Below are positions 1 through 9,205 of a DNA stretch of 35,769 nt, piece by piece. The position numbers and the translations under genes were made by a program. The notes under the pieces were generated by a model that saw nothing but the letters and a program-made list of their open reading frames with translations, was not told where the DNA came from and did not search any database. The stretch's first letter is position 1; each line of letters begins with the position of its first letter. This DNA comes from an uncultured Schlesneria sp. (GTDB lineage Bacteria > Planctomycetota > Planctomycetia > Planctomycetales > Planctomycetaceae): assembly GCA_903871875.1 (NCBI GenBank), contig CAIQIR010000134.1, positions 1-35,769 on the forward strand, read 5' to 3'.

Positions 1-2
1 AA

Positions 3-113
3 GTCCGGTGACCATACGCAAGAGGAAACACACGTTCCCATTCCGAACACGACCGTTAAGCTCTTGTGGCCGATGATAGTGCCTAAAAGCGTGAAAGTAG
101 GTTATTGCCGGGC
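3..113 (+). rRNA. rrf: 5S ribosomal RNA
   Basis: The conserved 5S core is readable: the loop region around 33-50 (cccattccgaacacg) and the gccgatgatagt segment at 69-80. The two ends pair as helix I: 3-10 (gtccggtg) with 106-113 (tgccgggc), using Watson-Crick and G-U pairs. The length of about 111 nt is normal. It lies at the window edge, so 23S and 16S genes are expected just upstream but cannot be seen. A strong terminator follows at once, so this is the end of the rRNA operon. Confidence 0.95.
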
Positions 114-118
114 ATTTT

Positions 119-157
119 AAACAAACCCTCCACTTCGGTGGAGGGTTTGTTTTTTTC
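119..157 (+). terminator. Intrinsic terminator of the rRNA operon
   Basis: A perfect 15-bp stem (119-133 with 138-152) is closed by a stable TTCG tetraloop at 134-137 and followed by a T-run. This is a textbook Rho-independent terminator placed 6 nt after the 5S rRNA. Confidence 0.95.
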
Positions 158-236
158 TTTGATAACGCAATTCGCTCGGCCCTGCCATCTGAATCGAGGG
201 CGAACGAGCGTGCGACGTGACTTATTCAATCAGATT

Positions 237-290
237 AAAAAGCCAGATCGACGCCACCCCACCACGGGTGTGACTTCGATCTGGCTTTTT
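237..290 (-). terminator. Perfect inverted repeat, likely terminator of the DUF72 gene
   Basis: The 15-base arm aaaaagccagatcga (237-251) is perfectly complementary to 276-290, with a 24-nt loop. Each arm ends in five A or T bases, so it could terminate in both directions. It lies downstream of the minus-strand DUF72 stop (385) and behind the 5S terminator. The long loop is unusual for an intrinsic terminator. Confidence 0.6.
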
Positions 291-384
291 CGTTTCGCAA
301 AATCGGCTGCTGACAGAATCCATCCGCCTTCAGCGATCTCGAATTGGAACAACGGACGCGAGAGAAGTTCTTTGGCCTCGCACT

Positions 385-1095
385 TCACGGGAATTTTTGC
401 CCAACCAGCTCGATGAAGTTCGTGGCTAAGACAGGTCCCGCTCCTGTTTCTTCATGTTTAAAGAACACAAAAGCCTCTTCCCAACCCTGCGACACAAGGT
501 CTTTCACCCAAGCAACTAATTCTTTTTTGCCATATTGGTCACGACGCAGACGGATATAGCCCCAATTTGCGGTTCGGACCAACCTCGCTTTTGGAGTTTC
601 TTCTGCGTCCGCCACGCAAAGGGCGCAGGAATGAGCTCGAAGAACGTCAAAAACGTCGTCCTCGAACCAACTCTCGTGGCGAAATTCGAACGCGGCCAAC
701 ATTTTTTTGTCGAGCAGCGTCAAAAACGCGGCTAAACGTTCGACATCTTTTTTAAAATTGGGCGGCAATTGGAACAGAACAGGGCCGAGCTGCTTCTTCA
801 GCGCCCTCGTCGCCTCGTTCAATTCCTCCAAATCGGCCTCCGAATTTCTCAATCGCTTGAAATGAGTGATCGATTGCGGCGCTTTCACGGCAAATCGGAA
901 CGATTTCGGAACCTGCCCGACCAATGTTTCGAGACTTTCTGCCGTCGGCATTCGCCGAAAAGTGTTATTCAATTCCACCGCGTTGAACTGCTGACCGTAG
1001 TAACTCAGCATCTGCTTGGCAGAAAGCTTCTCGGGATAGAACTTTCCCTTCCATTCTTTGTAGCCATAGCCGCTTGTGCCCACGAAGAGTTGCAT
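385..1095 (-). CDS. DUF72 family protein (YecE-like)
   Basis: A 236-residue protein with the DUF72/YecE signature: N-terminal LFVGTSGYGYKEWKG, then FRFAVKAPQSITH, VLFQLPPNF, a central AFEFRHESW and YIRLRR. The family folds as a TIM-like barrel and its biochemical role is not established. The open frame runs 26 codons further upstream, but the start at 1095 is preferred because the family begins at this methionine and a GGAGGT ribosome-binding site (1101-1106) sits 5 nt before it. It is convergent with the rRNA operon and has its own upstream region with a perfect inverted repeat (1128-1191). It appears monocistronic. Confidence 0.92.
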   Translation of the reverse strand: MQLFVGTSGYGYKEWKGKFYPEKLSAKQMLSYYGQQFNAVELNNTFRRMPTAESLETLVGQVPKSFRFAVKAPQSITHFKRLRNSEADLEELNEATRALKKQLGPVLFQLPPNFKKDVERLAAFLTLLDKKMLAAFEFRHESWFEDDVFDVLRAHSCALCVADAEETPKARLVRTANWGYIRLRRDQYGKKELVAWVKDLVSQGWEEAFVFFKHEETGAGPVLATNFIELVGQKFP

Positions 1096-1100
1096 CACGG

Positions 1101-1106
1101 ACCTCC
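1101..1106 (-). promoter_or_regulatory. Ribosome-binding site fixing the DUF72 start
   Basis: GGAGGT on the minus strand, 5 nt before the ATG at 1095. It rules out the longer open frame that begins at 1173. Confidence 0.8.
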
Positions 1107-1127
1107 AAAAATCGCCGTTTGCGAAAA

Positions 1128-1191
1128 CCGACTGATTAGGTCGCCGCACCAAAAACCGTTGGCTATTGAGCACGACGACCTAATCAGTCGG
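1128..1191. repeat. 16-bp perfect inverted repeat upstream of the DUF72 gene
   Basis: ccgactgattaggtcg (1128-1143) is the exact reverse complement of 1176-1191, with a 32-nt spacer. Each arm is also followed by a direct ggtcgccgc copy (1139-1147 and 1191-1199). It lies in the 5' region of the minus-strand DUF72 gene, so it could be a regulator site, a leader stem-loop or a remnant of a small mobile repeat. None of these can be decided from the sequence. Confidence 0.7.
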
Positions 1192-1498
1192 GTCGCCGCG
1201 ACGCAATTCGACCCTCATTTGGCTGGCCATCCTCACTTTTACGAAAATCCATCTCCCCTGAAAGCTCTGCGGCTGACTGAGATTCGTCAATCAGAACAAT
1301 TCGGTCAATCGACCTCAATCTCGCTATCAACAGGCCGGCGCCACCAATCACTCGAGATTTGTAGGGCTCCACTGGAGCAGGTAGGGGAATCAATGATCTT
1401 CACGTAAACTGGTCAGGGATGTGTAGGGGATCGAAACTCGTTTTTTTTCGATCCCCATCGAAAATCATCTCGCCTCGATCAGACAGAGAATTTCCTAT
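1192..1498. other. Intergenic region between divergent DUF72 and aldolase genes
   Basis: About 300 bases between the inverted repeat and the aldolase ribosome-binding site. Short open frames exist on both strands but none has a credible start signal or family resemblance. It should contain the divergent promoters of both neighbours. No clear -35/-10 pair stands out. Confidence 0.5.
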
Positions 1499-1505
1499 GG
1501 GAGGA
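1499..1505 (+). promoter_or_regulatory. Ribosome-binding site fixing the aldolase start
   Basis: GGGAGGA ends 6 nt before the ATG at 1512. It overlaps an in-frame ATG at 1497, which is therefore probably not the start. Confidence 0.75.
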
Positions 1506-1511
1506 CTCGCG

Positions 1512-2474
1512 ATGGACATCGATAATCCGTGCTTGTTGCCTCGCGGAATCGTTCCCGTTATTCAAACCCCTTTCTCTGCGACTGGTTTGATCGATTGGGA
1601 CAGCCTGGGCCGCCTCATCACCGACGCGATCTCCGCTGGCGTGGCGGGATTTCTAGCGCCGGCCGTCGCCAGTGAAGTCGCGTTCTTGTCGATTTCGGAA
1701 CGAGAAGAACTCTTAAAGTGCCTGGTTGCTCGCTTGCCGGACCGATTTCCGCTGATCGTCGGCGCGTCATCGGATGATCCACGAATTTGCCGCAGCATGG
1801 CTGATATAGCGATCGAGTTACACGCCGCAGCATGGCTCGTCGCGGTACCTCAATCGCTATATCAATCGCCCCCACAAATCATGGCGTTCTTTCGCGAGGT
1901 TTGTGGTGACATTCCGCTTCCGTTGATCATTCAAGATCTTCAGTTCGGCGGGCCAGGATTATCTTTGAACCTGATTCGAGATTTGCAGCAACAACTGCCC
2001 CAATTTCAGGGCATCAAAATTGAGACCGTTCCTGCAGGCCCCAAGTATTCGGCCGTCCGCGAAGCTCTGGGTTCCGATTTCTATATTGCCGGTGGCTGGG
2101 CCGTCCCGCAGATGATCGAAGCCTTGGATCGGGGCATTGACGCCATGATCCCCGAAAGCTCGATGGTTCGTGTCTATCAAACCATCTATTTCCACTATCA
2201 ATCTGGACGACGCGATGCGGCCCTGAAATTGTTTCGTCAGTTGTTGCCCGTGTTGGCATTCACAAATCAGGAGCTCGCCGTATCAATTGCATTCTTCAAA
2301 CGGCTGCTCGTACGCAAAAAACTGTTTGCCAGTGACGCCCTGCGGATCGGCGGCTTTTCCTGGGATGACTACAGCCGTCGGATTGCCGACGAACTGATCG
2401 AATACTACCTGACACTGGAATCACATTGCGCATCCATCGGACCCAAGTTCCATTCAATGCCGCGAAACTCGTAG
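1512..2474 (+). CDS. DapA/NAL-superfamily aldolase-like protein
   Basis: A 320-residue protein of the dihydrodipicolinate synthase / N-acetylneuraminate lyase superfamily, a TIM-barrel class I aldolase. The N-terminal RGIVPVIQTPF strand and the Schiff-base lysine in QGIKIE (K169) are both present, as is a family-typical helical C-terminus. The rest of the pocket departs from DapA. The tyrosine expected in the LYNxPxRTG strand is replaced by Q141-D142 (IIQDLQFGG), and the GTTGE threonine pair reads AVASE. It is therefore probably not a true DapA. It could act on another 2-oxo acid or have lost the usual chemistry. The family call is firm and the substrate is unknown. The gene stands alone and converges on the copper monooxygenase gene. 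Confidence 0.85.
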   Translation: MDIDNPCLLPRGIVPVIQTPFSATGLIDWDSLGRLITDAISAGVAGFLAPAVASEVAFLSISEREELLKCLVARLPDRFPLIVGASSDDPRICRSMADIAIELHAAAWLVAVPQSLYQSPPQIMAFFREVCGDIPLPLIIQDLQFGGPGLSLNLIRDLQQQLPQFQGIKIETVPAGPKYSAVREALGSDFYIAGGWAVPQMIEALDRGIDAMIPESSMVRVYQTIYFHYQSGRRDAALKLFRQLLPVLAFTNQELAVSIAFFKRLLVRKKLFASDALRIGGFSWDDYSRRIADELIEYYLTLESHCASIGPKFHSMPRNS

Positions 2475-2588
2475 AACCCGATTCCGCTCGATCATGAATC
2501 CTTCGGGGTGGTTGAGGCCATACGCTTAAAACGAACAGCAGGTGCGCAAAGACTTAACCAGCCATTGCTCAAGGTCATCCCCAATGGA

Positions 2589-4094
2589 TTACTTTTTCGC
2601 CTGGCCTTTTCCTTGAAGCATCTTGAGCAACGGAGCTTTCATCATCGACTCACGAGAAAAGCCGCGATAGCTTTCCAGTAGTTGCGGCATCTCAGACTTG
2701 TTCGCCGCGACGACCATCAAGTTCATGCTGGCCATCTCGTTCGTGGACTCTTCTCCGAAGCGGACACGAGCTGGGGGATTCGTAGGATTCCGAGGGTTTT
2801 CCGTCGTGTTGTCGTACGTGATCCGGGAATGCAGTCGAGTTCCTTTCGGCAGGGGAACGTAGTCGGCAAATTGATATTGTTCCTGCCAGGCGAAATCCCA
2901 ATCGGGAATACTCAGCAATGTTCGTTCTTCGCCATCAGGCAAGGTTGCGGTCAATTTCATGGTCTTTGCGAGATAGTGAGCATGAGCACTGACGCCGAAG
3001 GCCTCCACGTCGATCGGCAATTCGAAGGAGTCCTCGACGACATATTCTTTCGTGCCCGCGGGAATATCGATGTTCTTGAAGGCACCAAACGAAGGGGGCA
3101 ATTGAACTCCGGTAAATCGCTGTTTGGCTGGCTCTTTCGCGAAATAAATTCCGACCGTCGACACTTCTTCTTCCGCCTTTCCCGACGGATGAAAGTGGGT
3201 GGCCAGAATCAAATCGGAACCGGCCGGAAGAAAGTAAGCCAGTCCCTCAGGCAAGAAACGGGGCTGTGCCCCCAACGCCCAACCGCCCAGCGGCCCAAAC
3301 TTGGGTGAAGTGTCTTTTTGTTGTTCCCCTTGATCGGCCTGTTGCTCGTTGGGATTGGCGGCAGGAGAGTCACCTGTTTGGCCCGGCTTTTCGGCCGATT
3401 CGTTATTTCTTCGCCCACGCATCGTTCCCCCACCACCACGCAATCTCATCAAGGCTCCCATTCCGCCTTTGAAGCCGGCCGGCGCATCTTCCTCGTCCAG
3501 CTGACGAGCCCGACCTGTCGCTTCGAAGAAGAACAACGAGTGATGCACGACCGATCTCGCACTGGGACGAAAATCGATAGCAGTGATCCATCGATCCGTT
3601 GTCAGCCCCAACGGCAGAACAAAGTTTCGATAAATGTCCGGTCCATCGGCGGGAACCTGGTAACCGTCTTTCATCGTCACAATCAAATCCGGTTCACCCA
3701 GACTCCAACCGGGTGTGTATTGGGGAAGAGGTGGAAGGTCGACCGGGTTCCCTTCAGGCATCCCCGCAGCGGACCAGACGGCGATCAGCTGAATTTGATC
3801 GTCACTCAATCGCCGATCCCCGCGAAAGGCCGCGGCGCCTTCACCCGCTTTCCACGGCGGCATCAGCCGCTCGTTGACAACATGGGGGATCAACTCGCCA
3901 CGCTTCTTCACATCAGTGTAGGTCTGCAAAGCAAATGGAGCCGCCTCACCCGGCCGATGACACGAGGTACATTTCTCGAAGACAATGGGCGCAATATCTT
4001 TCGAGAATGTCACCTCGGCTCGCAACGGACCGGTGCCCGTCAAGCCAAGGACAACGGTCAAACCTGTGATCCAATAACGGCAATGGGCCAGCAT
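2589..4094 (-). CDS. Secreted cytochrome c / copper type II monooxygenase-like fusion
   Basis: A 501-residue exported protein. Residues 1-26 form a signal peptide. A single-haem cytochrome c domain follows with C42-TS-C45-H46 and a likely axial methionine in RLMPPW (M78). From about residue 130 comes a domain resembling peptidylglycine alpha-hydroxylating monooxygenase: H184-H185, H300/H302 (ATHFHPSG), H371-A-H373, and M454 in a NEMASMNLM segment that matches the CuM methionine context. All copper ligands of the PHM family therefore appear present. A low-complexity Gly/Glu/Gln insert lies at about 210-265. The start at 4094 has a purine-rich GGAAGGAA site and begins the signal peptide; the frame is open 27 codons further. 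It is inferred to act in the periplasm as a redox enzyme with its own electron-transfer haem. The substrate is unknown. Confidence 0.88.
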   Translation of the reverse strand: MLAHCRYWITGLTVVLGLTGTGPLRAEVTFSKDIAPIVFEKCTSCHRPGEAAPFALQTYTDVKKRGELIPHVVNERLMPPWKAGEGAAAFRGDRRLSDDQIQLIAVWSAAGMPEGNPVDLPPLPQYTPGWSLGEPDLIVTMKDGYQVPADGPDIYRNFVLPLGLTTDRWITAIDFRPSARSVVHHSLFFFEATGRARQLDEEDAPAGFKGGMGALMRLRGGGGTMRGRRNNESAEKPGQTGDSPAANPNEQQADQGEQQKDTSPKFGPLGGWALGAQPRFLPEGLAYFLPAGSDLILATHFHPSGKAEEEVSTVGIYFAKEPAKQRFTGVQLPPSFGAFKNIDIPAGTKEYVVEDSFELPIDVEAFGVSAHAHYLAKTMKLTATLPDGEERTLLSIPDWDFAWQEQYQFADYVPLPKGTRLHSRITYDNTTENPRNPTNPPARVRFGEESTNEMASMNLMVVAANKSEMPQLLESYRGFSRESMMKAPLLKMLQGKGQAKK

Positions 4095-4640
4095 GATCAA
4101 ATTCCTTCCGAGAAAACATGGTCCATTCGGCAGACCTCCTTCATCATGGTTGATCGTCATCAGACACACAATCACGAACGATCACGAAGGTCCCTGCGGA
4201 AGCCAACCCCGTGTTTAGATTTCAGTTTAATTTCAGGCTCTCATCATCCCTAAAAACGGGCTTCCGAACGGGAAAACATCCCTTTCGACGCAAACAAAAA
4301 TCCCGTGACCAACCGGACTGCATCACAAAAGTCTTTTCGTCGGCCCGCTGGTGGGAGAAATCCGTCGAAACGTGAATCTCCGACGGCAAATAAGAATCCG
4401 TTCAGAAGGCCCCTGATCGTATTGCTTTCTTTTTCGAATCCTTCTCCTGTTTCTTGTTGAATATCATCGCTTTGCGCCATTCCGAAAAGACGATCGATTG
4501 AAAGGTTGGAATTCACGTACATTTGGCCCTTCTGTTTGCCTACAATGTCAGCGAGTTGCCCTCAAGGCCAACTCAAGAAGAGACTGCCGGTCTGCCGCTA
4601 TTGATCCGTCGTGCCCGCCCCTCAATCTCGCCACGAATGT
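4095..4640. other. Divergent intergenic region
   Basis: About 550 bases separate the divergent copper monooxygenase and DUF1501 genes. An 8-bp inverted repeat (cggaagcc at 4197-4204 with 4259-4266) lies on the monooxygenase side. A 90-codon minus-strand frame at 4250-4522 has no recognisable domain or convincing start. No tRNA or clear promoter was seen. Confidence 0.5.
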
Positions 4641-4649
4641 GAGGCCGTT

Positions 4650-6094
<1,445 letters not shown>

Positions 6095-6098
<4 letters not shown>

Positions 6099-7135
6099 GC
6101 GAACCTGTGGCTCCGCCGCCTGATTCATCGAGCCCCCGCCGATCGAGACTCGATCGGTGGTATGGATGGTTCGGCGTTCTTCGTCGGCTGACCTCGATCA
6201 TGATCTGGGGACTGGTGGCGATCGGCTTAGTACTGCGTTTCACCGTTCGAGACCGATTCCATCCGTGGGCGCTCTTCTTCTACGTCACGCCGATTCCGTC
6301 ACTCCCCATTTGGATGCTGCTGGCGGGAACAATTGGATCACCCGGACGTACCTGGCGCCGAAATACCGAAACCACGCGAGCCACAACGTGGCTTTCACCA
6401 CAGCGATTGAATCTGATCGCGGGGTTATTCTTTACGGTTTGGACGCTTTCATCGGAGTATCTCCATCGAGCTCAGCCGCCATCGCCTCAGGATTTGCGGC
6501 TCGTGTTCTGGAACGTCGCGCGAGTCCAAGCCGGCGTTGATCGTCTGGCAACACAGTTGCGAACCTTTCAGGCACCCGTGATTGGTCTCGTTGAAGCCGA
6601 TCGGAAGTACCACGTTAACATCGACGAGTGGCAGCGGGAGTTTCCCGAATATGAAGTCCGACCAACGGATTTCGGTGGACTGATCGCAGTCAAAGGCAAA
6701 GTGATCTCGCAGCAGTTGCATTATCTGACCGCCCAGTCCTTCTGCGAGCAGTTTGACCTGGAAATCGATGAGACACATTTCACGGTCCTGCTGGTGGACA
6801 TTGCCAGTGATTTGCTGCGATCGAGACGTCGGCCGCTACTCGCGCTGGCGAAACTGGCAGACGAACTCGCCGATCGTCCGGTCGTGATTATGGGAGACTT
6901 CAATACGCCAGACGATTCTGTCTGGATGACGGCCCTGCAACGACATCACCGCCGAGCCTTTCGCGAACGAGGCACCGGTTACGCAGCGACATGGCCAATG
7001 CCGCTGCCCGTGTTAACCCTGGACCAAGTCTGGGTGAACGAACGAGTCTCGACTTCGTCATGCGAACCTGACTGGAATTTTCTGAGCGATCATCGTGCCG
7101 TGATCAGCCATGTTTCATTTGCTCGCAACCACTGA
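6095..7135 (+). CDS. Membrane-anchored endonuclease/exonuclease/phosphatase (EEP) family protein
   Basis: A 346-residue protein with three predicted membrane segments (about 33-48, 60-80 and 106-122) followed by an EEP-fold domain. The catalytic motifs are complete: LVFWNVAR (N140), GLVEAD (E167), VIMGDFNTP (D268, N270), TLDQVWV (D310) and SDHRAVISH (S331-D332-H333). Family members cleave phosphodiester or phosphomonoester bonds in nucleic acids, phospholipids or sugar phosphates, so the substrate stays open. The short loop after the third segment would place the catalytic domain on one face of the membrane. The ATG overlaps the DUF1501 stop as ATGA, which implies translational coupling. Confidence 0.9.
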
Positions 7136-7414
7136 TCGCTTCCCCATGGCTTCGTGAAAATGCGGCCTCATCTGCGGTCCAGTCGACCGGTTGAAGGTAT
7201 CGCAATCTCTTTTTGTCAGGTACGGAATGGTCCGGTAATTCCGACTTTTCCGTACATGTCATTCCGCGACCTGCCGAGTTTTGGAAAACGGTGTCGATTG
7301 CGAAGGCAGGATGTTCCGCGCGCTCACTTCGGCAATTTAAGATTCAGATGGAAACGGCCGGAACGTTTGAACAGCCAACAACCCCAAGCTGCCCGCAATG
7401 CAAGGAGAGTTTGT
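7136..7414 (+). promoter_or_regulatory. Leader region of the HEPN gene with alternative hairpins
   Basis: 279 bases lie between the EEP stop and the preferred GTG start at 7415. A 10-base segment gtacggaatg (7220-7229) can pair through gtacgga with tccgtac (7249-7255) or through cggaatg with cattccg (7260-7266). The two pairings exclude each other. The region could be read as an N-terminal extension from an ATG at 7154, but that has no ribosome-binding site and an uncharacteristic composition. Confidence 0.4.
7402..7408 (+). promoter_or_regulatory. Ribosome-binding site fixing the GTG start of the HEPN gene
   Basis: AAGGAGA ends 6 nt before GTG at 7415. It supports a 272-residue product starting just before the conserved Swt1-type HEPN helix. 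Confidence 0.7.
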
Positions 7415-8233
7415 GTGAATACGAACCACCAGCGCATCGGCATCGCACTCGATCTCTTGTCGGAAGGGATTTATCCGTTCTTCGAGCAAGAGTTGCGGGC
7501 GGTGCACGGAGACGGTTGGGAAGAAACCGCCCGATCCAATTGCCGTAGTCAGGCGACCCTTCAAACAGGTGCCTTCCATTGGGACGCTCAGGCCATCTTG
7601 ACCGTCATGTGGGATCTTTGGAATTCCGTATTTCGGCGAACGTTAGGCATTGTTGAACGCAGCATCGTCAGCGAATTGCGTGAGTTCCGAAACCGCTGGG
7701 CTCATCAGACATCGTTCACCGAAGATGACGCCTATCGAGTTCTCGACAGTGCTCAGCGGCTGTTAATCGCCTGTCATGCCACAAAGGCGGTCGCTCAAAT
7801 CGAAGATCACAAACTCGATCTGCTGCGCAATAAGCTGGGGCGACGAGTCAACGAAGAACTGGCGAGAACGCGATTCAATCGATCTCGCATCATCGATACG
7901 ATTTTGTATTCGACCTGCGCAATAGCAATTGCTTCGATGATGATCCTCATGTGGGGACATCATCATCCGATGTCGGCCGGGTTTGTCGTCGGCTTCACGC
8001 TGTTCGTCTTCGTCTATCTGATTTACGGACGCTTTCAGGCATCACCGCCGGCTTACGGCGTGCATGAATGTGCGAAATGCGGGAAGGTGATCTACAGCGA
8101 AGTCTGCCCGTATTGTGATCCCGCTCCGCTTCGATCCCCCGTCGTTCGTCCGAATCCGAAAACGAATGCCGGCCTGTTGAAGACCGGTCAGCGAAGTGTG
8201 ATGAAGCTGATGCGACGGGCGGAAAAGGTTTGA
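7415..8233 (+). CDS. Membrane protein with Swt1-type HEPN domain and C-terminal zinc ribbon
   Basis: A 272-residue protein. Residues 6-117 resemble the Swt1-type HEPN domain: RIGIALDLLSEGIYPFFEQEL at the start and ELREFRNRWAHQ near 87-98. The latter contains the R-x4-H motif (R92, H97) that is the ribonuclease active site of HEPN proteins. A polar helical linker leads to two membrane helices (about 160-180 and 187-205) and a short C-terminal zinc ribbon (C219-x2-C222, C231-x2-C234). Swt1-type HEPN domains are known from RNA surveillance and from predicted anti-phage and toxin systems. Here the membrane anchor suggests an RNase or RNA-binding sensor at the inner membrane, which is inference. 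It lies 279 nt after the EEP gene on the same strand. Confidence 0.8.
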   Translation: MNTNHQRIGIALDLLSEGIYPFFEQELRAVHGDGWEETARSNCRSQATLQTGAFHWDAQAILTVMWDLWNSVFRRTLGIVERSIVSELREFRNRWAHQTSFTEDDAYRVLDSAQRLLIACHATKAVAQIEDHKLDLLRNKLGRRVNEELARTRFNRSRIIDTILYSTCAIAIASMMILMWGHHHPMSAGFVVGFTLFVFVYLIYGRFQASPPAYGVHECAKCGKVIYSEVCPYCDPAPLRSPVVRPNPKTNAGLLKTGQRSVMKLMRRAEKV

Positions 8234-8372
8234 ACCGCGCTACGCCGGCACAAAAACAAAGAGTTCCCTCGAGCGGCTGATTCGATACCGCCGCTCGCTC
8301 ACGGTGTCCGCGGAGCATTTCTGCTCCCTTGCAGGGAACGCCATCCGATCGTTTCATCGCATTGATTGCGGT

Positions 8373-9002
8373 TCATTCACCCAGCCGCTTTAAGCGGATT
8401 TTACGAAATTCGACTTTGAGCGGCCCCCCACTGTGAACCTGCAGCGCGATAATTCCTTTCCGCGGGATCTCCGGCTGAAGTTCTTTGTAATCGACCGTAG
8501 TGATCCCATTCATTTTCAGGACGATGTGGTCCGCTTCCGCTCGAATCGTGTACTCGTTCCAATCGCCTTTTTTTAGCGTCTTCTCGAAATCAGCAGGGGC
8601 AGACGCCAGGACTTTGTTGCGGCGTGATTCGTCGTACAAGCAGCCCCAATAACTCTCGCCGATGTCGGCTTGATAACCAGAGACCTCAGTGCTGCTCGGA
8701 ATTCGTTTGGTCCGGAATTGCACTCCTGAATTTCCAATCCCTTCTTTCAGCCGGAATTCCAGTTTCAGCTCGAAATCCCCGAATTCTTCGTTGGTCACCA
8801 GAAACTGATTGTGTTTGATACCAACCGAATCGCCGACAATGACCTGATCTTCGATCTTCCATAGTGAAGTATCACCTTCCCAGCCGGAGAGATCTTTTCC
8901 ATTGAATAGCGGCCGGAAACCGGCTTCGTCGCCGCCAATCCCTGGACAGCACAGCAGGGCAAATACGATCCACGGCAACAGCGGACAGGTCGACTTTGGC
9001 AC
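8373..9002 (-). CDS. Secreted DUF1080 (3-keto-disaccharide hydrolase family) protein
   Basis: A 209-residue exported protein. A hydrophobic signal segment (about residues 7-20) precedes a single DUF1080 domain: FRPLFNGKDLSGWEG (29-43), FGDFELKLEFRLKEGIGNSGVQFR split across 74-97, VSGYQADIG, GDWNEYTIRAEADHIVLKMNG and the closing VEFRKIRLK strand. The fold is a concanavalin-like beta sandwich and some members hydrolyse 3-keto-glycosides. The start is taken as GTG at 9002, where GGAAG precedes the codon and the signal peptide begins. The frame is open to an ATG at 9233, but that start would overlap the divergent gene's promoter and coding region. It is divergent from the Gfo/Idh/MocA gene, and the two may act on the same keto-sugar. 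Confidence 0.88.
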   Translation of the reverse strand: MPKSTCPLLPWIVFALLCCPGIGGDEAGFRPLFNGKDLSGWEGDTSLWKIEDQVIVGDSVGIKHNQFLVTNEEFGDFELKLEFRLKEGIGNSGVQFRTKRIPSSTEVSGYQADIGESYWGCLYDESRRNKVLASAPADFEKTLKKGDWNEYTIRAEADHIVLKMNGITTVDYKELQPEIPRKGIIALQVHSGGPLKVEFRKIRLKRLGE

Positions 9003-9008
9003 GATAAC

Positions 9009-9020
9009 TTCCAATTGGAA
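9009..9020. repeat. 12-bp palindrome ttccaattggaa at the DUF1080 ribosome-binding site
   Basis: A perfect palindrome overlaps the GGAA ribosome-binding purines of the minus-strand DUF1080 gene. It could hide the site in mRNA or serve as an operator. It is short enough that chance is possible. Confidence 0.35.
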
Positions 9021-9111
9021 AAGCTTCAGTTTTGTCGAACCGTACCCTGAATGGGACTGTCGGTTCGCCTTCGCGATTCTACTGCGATCGGTGACATGTT
9101 GTGAACTTGGC

Positions 9112-9125
9112 CAGTTTGCAAACTG
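9112..9125. promoter_or_regulatory. 14-bp perfect palindrome in the divergent promoter region
   Basis: cagtttgcaaactg is its own reverse complement and lies between the divergent DUF1080 and Gfo/Idh/MocA genes, 81 bases from the latter's start. A second inverted repeat (cgaaccg 9036-9042 with cggttcg 9061-9067) lies nearby. The position suggests an operator shared by both genes; no regulator gene is adjacent. Confidence 0.45.
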
Positions 9126-9205
9126 AACTCGTCTCTGAAACAATTTGCACCACGGCGGTCGGATGTTCAGCGCCGCGAAAATCCAAAGCAGATTGAAAGA
9201 TTGAA

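Noticed and set aside
1184-1393. 69-codon minus-strand frame upstream of DUF72
   Set aside because: No ribosome-binding site or domain, and it overlaps the inverted repeat.
769-1407. 212-codon plus-strand frame
   Set aside because: It lies opposite the DUF72 gene, which has clear family motifs and a good ribosome-binding site; the frame's own product has no recognisable domain.
3318-4253. 311-codon plus-strand frame
   Set aside because: It is antisense to the copper monooxygenase gene, whose haem and copper motifs are intact; the composition is Arg/Pro/Thr-rich as in shadow frames.
4250-4522. 90-codon minus-strand frame in the divergent gap
   Set aside because: No good start signal, no hydrophobic or domain pattern, and no similarity recognised. 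It could still be a small gene, but the sequence does not support it.
4095-4640. tRNA gene in the divergent gap
   Set aside because: No cloverleaf, T-loop (GTTCRANNC) or acceptor pairing was found on either strand.
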